A stretch of DNA of 6,030 nt from Alphaproteobacteria bacterium (GTDB taxonomy: Bacteria > Pseudomonadota > Alphaproteobacteria > Rhizobiales > Beijerinckiaceae). Shown piece after piece: positions 1 through 4,383 of this stretch (position 1 is the stretch's first letter; each line of letters opens with the position of its first letter). Under the pieces are notes generated by a model. The model did no database searches. It had not been told where the DNA came from and saw nothing but the letters and a program-made list of their open reading frames with translations. A program made the translations under genes and the position numbers. Location of the stretch: assembly GCA_009920595.1 (NCBI GenBank), contig RFZR01000109.1:1-6030 (forward strand), read 5' to 3'.

Positions 1-544
1 CTATCAAGCAGCCAATATGATGTTGCTTGCCGCGCGCGGCTCAAAAGCCTTTCACGAATATATGCCGATCGGTTTGATCGTTGTTTATGATTTTGACAAA
101 AAATTCGGCTCTGAAGCGATCGCACAAGGGAATGGACCGGCCTTGGGTCGCGAATTGGAAATCGCCGACATCCTTGCATTCATGAAACGCGCGGGAATCA
201 AGAACACGATTTGGCTTACAGCCGACGTGCATTACACGGCCGCGCATTATTATGATCCGAATAAAGCGCAGTTCCAAGATTTCGACGGCTTCTATGAATT
301 CGTCTCAGGCCCCCTTCATGCGGGCACATTCGGTCCGAATGATCTCGACAATACTTTTGGCCCGCAAGTTCTTTATCAAAAAGCACCAACGGCCGAGATG
401 GGCGCTAATCTGCCACCCTCGATGGGCTATCAATTCTTTGGCCATGTTGCGGTTGATGGCCAAACCCAAGTGATGACAGTGACCTTGAAAGATTCGAGCA
501 ATACTTCGCTGTGGTCTGTGAATATCGATCCGGAGCTCGCGTAA
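1..544 (+). CDS. phoD: PhoD-like alkaline phosphatase/phosphodiesterase, C-terminal part (5' truncated by window edge, internal segment apparently missing)
   Basis: The frame is open from position 2 to a TAA at 542-544; the N-terminal part lies beyond the left edge. The PhoD family are metal-dependent phosphomonoesterases/phosphodiesterases, usually exported by the Tat pathway, that release phosphate from organic esters. Visible family blocks are GRELEIADIL, then WLTADVHYTAAHYYDP (metal-site Asp at 224-226 and His at 230-232), then FVSGPLHAGTFGPN and QFFGHVAVDG close to the C-terminus. Oddly, the helix ending AFHEYMP runs straight into IGLIVVYD at 62-70. In rhizobial homologues as I recall them, about 70-90 residues, including a conserved LDxRxYR-like strand, lie between an EYMP block and an MPIGLIVVYD block. 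The join keeps the frame. Whether the product folds is doubtful. Family assignment is secure; the deletion is inferred from memory of the family. The gene is convergent with the GNAT gene. Confidence 0.88.
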   Translation, partial: YQAANMMLLAARGSKAFHEYMPIGLIVVYDFDKKFGSEAIAQGNGPALGRELEIADILAFMKRAGIKNTIWLTADVHYTAAHYYDPNKAQFQDFDGFYEFVSGPLHAGTFGPNDLDNTFGPQVLYQKAPTAEMGANLPPSMGYQFFGHVAVDGQTQVMTVTLKDSSNTSLWSVNIDPELA

Positions 545-561
545 AAAAGATCAATAAATTG

Positions 562-591
562 AAAGCGGGGGATGGAAACGTCCCTCGCTTT
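562..591. terminator. Hairpin terminator between the convergent phoD-like and GNAT genes
   Basis: An 11-bp stem pairs 562-572 (AAAGCGGGGGA) with 581-591 (TCCCTCGCTTT), with one G-U pair and an 8-nt loop. It starts 17 nt after the phoD-like stop codon. On the plus strand the 3' arm ends in TTT and continues as ATTGACTTG, a weak U tract. On the minus strand the hairpin is followed by a T-rich stretch containing TTTTTT (complement of 545-550). It could therefore end transcription from both sides. This is a prediction from pairing and position only. Confidence 0.55.
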
Positions 592-655
592 ATTGACTTG
601 CGAATGATGATAGACGCTAAGCAATGTTGATTCTAACGCAAAGCTTCAAGATGGC

Positions 656-793
656 TCATGCCGCTTTGGTTTTGGTCCATTGAAAGACACATTTTAAGAA
701 GCCACCTGTTTCACCAAAGGTCTCTTCAATGAGTGTCAAAGCGCTCGGTGAGGCAGGCGGCAACCACGCTTCCGTCTCACCGTCGCTATTGAC
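656..793 (-). pseudogene. Out-of-frame C-terminal remnant of the GNAT acetyltransferase
   Basis: On the minus strand, in a different frame from the GNAT ORF, 45 codons from 793 to a TGA at 656-658 read VNSDGETEAWLPP and then SALTLIEETFGETGGFLKC. This resembles the C-terminal tail of the same GNAT subfamily as I recall it: a (D/G)GE(V/T)E block, then PxPxPxSxL, then an acidic helix. It has no start codon or ribosome-binding site of its own and directly abuts the premature TAG of the upstream ORF. It is best read as the detached end of the same gene, displaced by a deletion whose length is not a multiple of three. Alternatively it could be a chance open frame, but the match in position and content makes that less likely. 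Confidence 0.55.
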
Positions 794-1202
794 AAATTCC
801 GGCCACAACACGCGCCATCAATGCGTCACCCAATCCATGATCTTGGTAAGCGCGCTCGACCGAGAAAGCGGCCTCCGCTGCCATCGGCCATTCGCCAAAG
901 AGAAGGCGCAATTCACCTGCGCCGATCATTTCATTTTTGTCGAAAGCCCCGAAGATCAGCGTGTCCATCCGCAAAGACGCGTCGACATGGGCGTCGATAA
1001 ATTGATCTGAAACGCCGCCACCAAATCGCGCATGGCGCGAGTCTGGATCAAGCCGTTTAAGATGGGCACGATAGGCGTCCATATCGGTTGGCCAAAGCCG
1101 CCGGATGGTCGAGGCGGGATTTTGCTCAAGATCGGGGCCTTGGCTTGAATCATCCGGTTTCACTGCGTTCATTTTCATAATGTTGCAGTGCAATATGATC
1201 AT
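786..1202 (-). CDS. Truncated GNAT-family N-acetyltransferase
   Basis: The ORF encodes 138 residues. GNAT enzymes transfer an acetyl group from acetyl-CoA to an amine; the substrate here cannot be read. The domain begins near residue 33 (IRRLWPTDMDAY), followed by HLKRLDPDSRHARFGGGVSD (residues 47-66), a GAFDKNEMIGAGELR strand pair, EAAFSVERAYQ, and the acetyl-CoA pyrophosphate loop Q120-D-H-G-L-G125. It stops at residue 138 in the helix after that loop, so motif B and the C-terminal strands are absent. Full-length relatives run some 80 residues further past that point. Downstream, 656-793 carries a plausible tail in another frame. Start choice is uncertain: none of the ATGs at 1202, 1178 or 1172 (residues 1, 9 and 11) has a clear Shine-Dalgarno, and residues 1-32 look non-conserved. 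The gene lies 66 nt after ppk2 on the same strand, so it may be co-transcribed. It is probably inactive. Confidence 0.75.
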   Translation of the reverse strand: MIILHCNIMKMNAVKPDDSSQGPDLEQNPASTIRRLWPTDMDAYRAHLKRLDPDSRHARFGGGVSDQFIDAHVDASLRMDTLIFGAFDKNEMIGAGELRLLFGEWPMAAEAAFSVERAYQDHGLGDALMARVVAGICQ

Positions 1203-1268
1203 GGCAAGTCTATGTCAGGCCCAAAGCCATGCGTTTTTTGCGCAAATTTAAGGCAAATGCCGCCGATC

Positions 1269-2093
1269 CTAGCCGTAATAATCGGGCACGATCCGCTGGG
1301 ACGATTTCGGCGGTCGGACATACGGATCAGCGGCGACTTTCTTGGGCGGGAGCGTGAGCGGCGTGAACGGCTCGCGCGTGTAGGGAATGAGGCTCAAGAA
1401 ATGTCTGATGCAATTCAGTCGTGCTTTCTGTTTGTCATCAGCATCGACGACATACCAAGGGGAAAGATCCGTATCCGTTGAAGAAAACATTCGATCTTTC
1501 GCGCGTGAATAGTCGTCCCAGAGATCGCGCGCTTTGATGTCCATGGGGCTGAGCTTCCATTGTTTCAATGGATTATTGGCGCGCTCTTGAAGTCTCTTTT
1601 CTTGTTCCTCATCGCTGACGGAAAACCAGAATTTGACGAGATGAATGCCGGAGCGAATGAGCAAAGCTTCAAAGTCGGGGCAATCTTTCAGAAAGGCTTC
1701 ATATTCATCGCTTGTGCAAAAGCCCATAACCTTTTCAACACCGGCGCGATTATACCACGAGCGATCAAAGAGAACGATTTCACCAGCGGCAGGAAGATGC
1801 GCAACATAACGCTGAAAATACCATTGTGATTTTTCTTTCTCTGTCGGCACACCCAAAGCCGCAATACGACAAAAGCGCGGATTTAGCGGTTCAGCGATCC
1901 GTTTGATCACACCGCCTTTGCCAGCAGCATCACGACCTTCAAAAATCACAACAAGGCGTGCGCCTGTTTTTTGTGCCCATTGTTGCAAATGAATAAGCTC
2001 GAGATCGAGCGCTTCAAGCTCCCGCCCGTAATGTTTCGACGAGAGTGCTGCTTCAGCGTCGTGATGATGTTTTTTGTCGTCATGTTTTGACAT
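1269..2093 (-). CDS. ppk2: Polyphosphate kinase 2 (PPK2 family, single-domain)
   Basis: The product has 274 residues and looks complete. PPK2 enzymes move phosphate between polyphosphate and nucleoside di- or triphosphates, typically making ATP or GTP from polyphosphate, in the cytoplasm. The P-loop kinase fold is clear: Walker A GRDAAGKGG at residues 53-61, Walker B region EIVLFDRSWYNRAGVE at 105-120, and the lid with QERANNPLKQWKLSPMD at about 169-185. The motif YVVDADDKQKARLN (214-227) is typical of the one-domain class. Walker B Asp and the following Arg are present, so the enzyme should be active. The N-terminus is rich in Lys, Asp and His (KHDDKKHHHD), and the last 30 residues are a Pro/Lys-rich tail. 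The start ATG at 2091-2093 is supported by GAAGG on the minus strand (complement of 2103-2107), 9 nt upstream. The gene is divergent from rluD and lies upstream of the broken GNAT gene. Nucleotide preference (ADP or GDP) cannot be told from sequence alone. Confidence 0.95.
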   Translation of the reverse strand: MSKHDDKKHHHDAEAALSSKHYGRELEALDLELIHLQQWAQKTGARLVVIFEGRDAAGKGGVIKRIAEPLNPRFCRIAALGVPTEKEKSQWYFQRYVAHLPAAGEIVLFDRSWYNRAGVEKVMGFCTSDEYEAFLKDCPDFEALLIRSGIHLVKFWFSVSDEEQEKRLQERANNPLKQWKLSPMDIKARDLWDDYSRAKDRMFSSTDTDLSPWYVVDADDKQKARLNCIRHFLSLIPYTREPFTPLTLPPKKVAADPYVRPPKSSQRIVPDYYG

Positions 2094-2291
2094 GGATGAG
2101 AACCTTCAGTCTCAATTTCTGACGAAAGACTATGGCGGTATCGCCTGATGGTGTCAGATTATCGGCTGGGATTGTCAAAGTCGATCAAGCTTATGGGGCG
2201 GAGTTGTTCTCAATCGGAAATCCATGAAGCACGATCCGAGATGAAACAAAAAGATCGCCTTTGAAGCGGGAACCGTGCTACCCCGCGCATT
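2094..2291. promoter_or_regulatory. Divergent intergenic region between ppk2 and rluD
   Basis: These 198 bp must hold the promoter of ppk2 (leftward) and probably that of rluD (rightward). On the minus strand a TTGACA (complement of 2174-2179) lies upstream of a GATAATCT (complement of 2157-2164), but only about 10 nt separate them, too close for a standard sigma-70 pair. On the plus strand TTGTCA at 2172-2177 has no good -10 at normal spacing. Apart from the ppk2 ribosome-binding site I see no operator, riboswitch or strong hairpin. rluD has no clear Shine-Dalgarno before its ATG. Confidence 0.3.
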
Positions 2292-3326
2292 ATGAATGAG
2301 AGTGATGACGCCCTTCCGGATGCCGACAGCGACTGTCTGTCCTTTACCGTTGAAGAAGAGAAAAAGGGCGAAAGGCTGGATCGATATCTCGCCGCCGCCA
2401 TCCCCGAGGTTTCGCGCACGCGTCTCAAAGCCTTGATCCTCGAAGGGCAGGTCATGCTTGATGGCGCGCCGGTTGATGATCCGGGGCAGAAGCTTCGCGT
2501 AGGGGCGTCTCTTTCGATTCGTCTCCCCGAAGCCGAACCTGCTGAGCCGCAGCCCGAAAACATCCCGCTCATGATCGTTTATGAGGATGATGATCTGATC
2601 GTCGTCGATAAGCCGGCGGGTCTCGTGGTTCACCCCGCTTCGGGGCATCCGACGGGCACGCTTGTGAATGCGTTACTTGCCCATTGTGGGGCAAGCCTTT
2701 CGGGGGTTGGCGGTGTGAAACGGCCGGGCATTGTCCATCGGCTTGATAAAGACACGTCAGGCCTTTTGGTGGTCGCAAAAAATGATCGCGCCCATCAGGG
2801 GCTTGCCGCACAATTTGCCGATCATGGCCGCACAGGGCCTTTGGTTCGTACCTATTCGGCTTTGGTTTGGGGCGTACCTGATCGCAAGACCGGTACGATT
2901 GATGCCCCGCTTGATCGCTCTTCAAGCCATCGCGACCGCATGGCCGTGGTTCGGCCCGGGAAAGGCCGCGAAGCGGTCACCCATTACGAGGTCGAAGCCC
3001 GTTTTGCCGGCGATACAGGGGCGCCTGTCGCGGCCCTTGTCGCCTGCCAACTTGAAACGGGCCGAACGCATCAGATCCGCGTCCATATGGCTCATCTGGG
3101 ACATCCCTTGATCGGGGATCCCGTCTATGGCTCGGGATTTAAAACCAAAGCGGGGCTTTTGGCGCCGCGCGCGAAAGCAGCGGTCGAAAATTTTTCTCGG
3201 CAAGCGCTTCATGCGCGGGAACTCGGCTTTGCTCATCCGCGTTCAGGAGAAGAGCTTCATTTCGAGAGTGCTTTGCCTTCTGATTTTCAGGCCCTGATTG
3301 CGGATTTCGGATCGCCGCTTGCGTGA
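2292..3326 (+). CDS. rluD: 23S rRNA pseudouridine synthase, RluA/RluD family
   Basis: The product has 344 residues and looks full length. RluD isomerises uridines in helix 69 of 23S rRNA (1911, 1915 and 1917 in E. coli numbering) to pseudouridine during large-subunit assembly. An S4 RNA-binding domain spans about residues 25-80 (RLDRYLAAAIPEVSRTRLK, then VMLDGAPV). The catalytic domain begins near residue 92 (IPLMIVYEDDDLIVVDKPAG). The catalytic motif HRLDKDTSG is at 149-157 with Asp152 as the expected nucleophile, and GRTHQIRVH is at 257-265. The C-terminal block ALHARELGFAHPRSGEELHF is typical. The only in-frame start between the upstream TGA at 2262 and the domain is the ATG at 2292; no strong Shine-Dalgarno precedes it. 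It sits directly upstream of rpoH on the same strand, an order I recall as common in rhizobial genomes. A neighbouring RluA-family specificity (RluC-like) is possible, but the S4 domain and motif favour RluD. Confidence 0.93.
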   Translation: MNESDDALPDADSDCLSFTVEEEKKGERLDRYLAAAIPEVSRTRLKALILEGQVMLDGAPVDDPGQKLRVGASLSIRLPEAEPAEPQPENIPLMIVYEDDDLIVVDKPAGLVVHPASGHPTGTLVNALLAHCGASLSGVGGVKRPGIVHRLDKDTSGLLVVAKNDRAHQGLAAQFADHGRTGPLVRTYSALVWGVPDRKTGTIDAPLDRSSSHRDRMAVVRPGKGREAVTHYEVEARFAGDTGAPVAALVACQLETGRTHQIRVHMAHLGHPLIGDPVYGSGFKTKAGLLAPRAKAAVENFSRQALHARELGFAHPRSGEELHFESALPSDFQALIADFGSPLA

Positions 3327-3328
3327 AA

Positions 3329-3359
3329 GCAAGCGAGCAATGCTCTTTGCCCCCTTTTT
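3329..3359 (+). terminator. Possible Rho-independent terminator of rluD
   Basis: Just after the rluD stop, GCAA-GC-GAGC (3329-3338) can pair with GCTC-T-TTGC (3342-3350) around an AAT loop, giving two 4-bp helices with an internal mismatch. The sequence CCCC then TTTTT (3355-3359) follows. The stem is imperfect, so termination may be partial and some rluD transcripts may continue into rpoH. Confidence 0.42.
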
Positions 3360-3384
3360 GCCATTGTTCCTTGCGCTATATAGA
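3358..3384 (+). promoter_or_regulatory. Candidate promoter of rpoH
   Basis: TTGCCA (3358-3363) lies 15 nt before TATAGA (3379-3384) in a TATATAGAG stretch. This resembles a sigma-70 promoter with short spacing and would start transcription near 3391, giving a leader of about 65 nt. A CTATAT element at 3376-3381 also resembles the -10 of rhizobial RpoH-dependent promoters, but I find no CTTGAA-like -35 at the right distance. The assignment rests on sequence similarity and position only. Confidence 0.33.
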
Positions 3385-3390
3385 GAGGTC

Positions 3391-3410
3391 CGGTTGGCGT
3401 AACGCAACCG
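3391..3410 (+). promoter_or_regulatory. Leader hairpin upstream of rpoH
   Basis: CGGTT-G-GCG (3391-3399) pairs with CGC-AACCG (3403-3410) around a TAA loop: 8 bp with one bulged G. It would lie at the very 5' end of the rpoH transcript if the candidate promoter is right. Further down, AGGTC (3416-3420) can pair with GACCT (3437-3441). The ribosome-binding site itself is not visibly masked by either stem, so a thermosensor role is speculative; transcript stabilisation is another option. Confidence 0.33.
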
Positions 3411-3446
3411 CTTTCAGGTCTGCCGCGTAAATTGGGGACCTTTTAC

Positions 3447-3451
3447 GGAGG
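3447..3451 (+). promoter_or_regulatory. Ribosome-binding site of rpoH
   Basis: A consensus GGAGG is followed after 5 nt by the ATG at 3457. It fixes the rpoH start. Another ATG at 3452 is only 1 nt after the site and out of frame, so it is not used. The site is much stronger than anything ahead of rluD, consistent with high demand for sigma-32 synthesis. Confidence 0.75.
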
Positions 3452-3456
3452 ATGTC

Positions 3457-4365
3457 ATGGCGTCTTCGAGCCTGCCCTTACTTGCCGCTGATGGCGGCCT
3501 GTCGCGCTATCTTGCCGAAATTCGTCGCTTCCCGATGCTCCAGCCTCAGGAAGAATATATGCTTGCCAAAAGTTGGCGTGAGCATGGCGATTCGGAAGCC
3601 GCGCATCGCCTCGTGACTTCGCATCTGCGTCTCGTCGCAAAAATCGCGATGGGTTATCGCGGTTATGGTTTGCCGATTGGTGAAGTGATTTCCGAGGGCA
3701 ATGTGGGTTTGATGCAAGCCGTTAAACGTTTCGAGCCCGATAAAGGGTTCCGTTTGGCGACTTATGCGATGTGGTGGATTAAAGCCGCCATTCAAGAATA
3801 TATTTTGCGCTCATGGTCGCTCGTGAAAATGGGCACAACGGCCAATCAGAAAAAACTCTTTTTCAACCTGCGTAAAGCAAAGAGCCAGATCGCGGCTTTA
3901 GGCGAGGGTGATTTGCATCCCGAACAAGTGAAGACCATTGCGACGAAGCTTGGTGTTGAAGAGCGCGAAGTGGTTGAGATGAATCGTCGTCTTGGGGGCG
4001 ATGCTTCGCTCAACACGCCGTTGCGCGCCGATACAGAAGGCGATGGCGAATGGCAGGATTGGCTTGTTGATGATGCGCCGTCACAGCAAACGATTTTGGA
4101 AGAAGATGAAGAATCAAGTTTCCGCCATCAAGCCTTGATGCGCGCGCTTGATGTTCTCAATGATCGCGAGCGGCGAATTTTCGAAGCACGTCGTTTGGCT
4201 GAAGAGCCGATCACGCTTGAGGATCTCTCGGAAGAGTTTGGCGTTTCGCGTGAACGCGTTCGTCAGATCGAAGTCAGAGCTTTTGAAAAAGTTCAGAAAG
4301 CCGTTCAAGACCATATGGCTGCGCGCGATCATCATGCGGCACCTTTGGCGTTACCGGTAGCCTGA
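3457..4365 (+). CDS. rpoH: RNA polymerase sigma-32 (heat-shock) factor RpoH
   Basis: The product has 302 residues, the usual length for alphaproteobacterial RpoH. It directs RNA polymerase to heat-shock promoters (chaperones and proteases). Region 1.2 is at about residues 15-45 (LSRYLAEIRRFPMLQPQEEY), region 2 at 49-120 with AHRLVTSHLRLVAKIA, EVISEGNVGLMQAVKRFEP and FRLATYAMWWIKAAIQ. The RpoH box QKKLFFNLR (131-139), which separates sigma-32 from other sigma factors, is intact. Region 4.2 carries the helix-turn-helix ITLEDLSEEFGVSRERVRQIEVRAF (252-276). A short Ala/His-rich tail ends the protein. GGAGG 5 nt upstream sets the start. In this family control is exerted by transcription from its own promoters and by chaperone- and FtsH-dependent stability; many rhizobia have two or more rpoH genes, and which paralogue this is cannot be told here. 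It is convergent with the membrane protein downstream, with 18 nt between stop codons. Confidence 0.96.
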   Translation: MASSSLPLLAADGGLSRYLAEIRRFPMLQPQEEYMLAKSWREHGDSEAAHRLVTSHLRLVAKIAMGYRGYGLPIGEVISEGNVGLMQAVKRFEPDKGFRLATYAMWWIKAAIQEYILRSWSLVKMGTTANQKKLFFNLRKAKSQIAALGEGDLHPEQVKTIATKLGVEEREVVEMNRRLGGDASLNTPLRADTEGDGEWQDWLVDDAPSQQTILEEDEESSFRHQALMRALDVLNDRERRIFEARRLAEEPITLEDLSEEFGVSRERVRQIEVRAFEKVQKAVQDHMAARDHHAAPLALPVA

Positions 4366-4383
4366 CCAAGATCGCATTTTGTT

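Noticed and set aside
729..1010. A 93-codon plus-strand frame opposite the GNAT gene
   Set aside because: It is antisense to conserved GNAT codons and has no family features.
1230..1247. Hairpin ATGCG/CGCA with a T-rich loop between ppk2 and the GNAT gene as a terminator
   Set aside because: The stem is only 4 bp and no U tract follows on the minus strand, so it is too weak to call.
2157..2179. TTGACA and GATAATCT on the minus strand as a ppk2 promoter
   Set aside because: Only about 10 nt separate the two elements, far below the 16-18 nt needed, so they cannot act as one sigma-70 promoter.
2175..2648. A 157-codon minus-strand frame across the ppk2-rluD gap and the start of rluD
   Set aside because: It is mostly antisense to the conserved S4 domain of rluD, its own sequence shows no recognisable motif, and rluD is certain.
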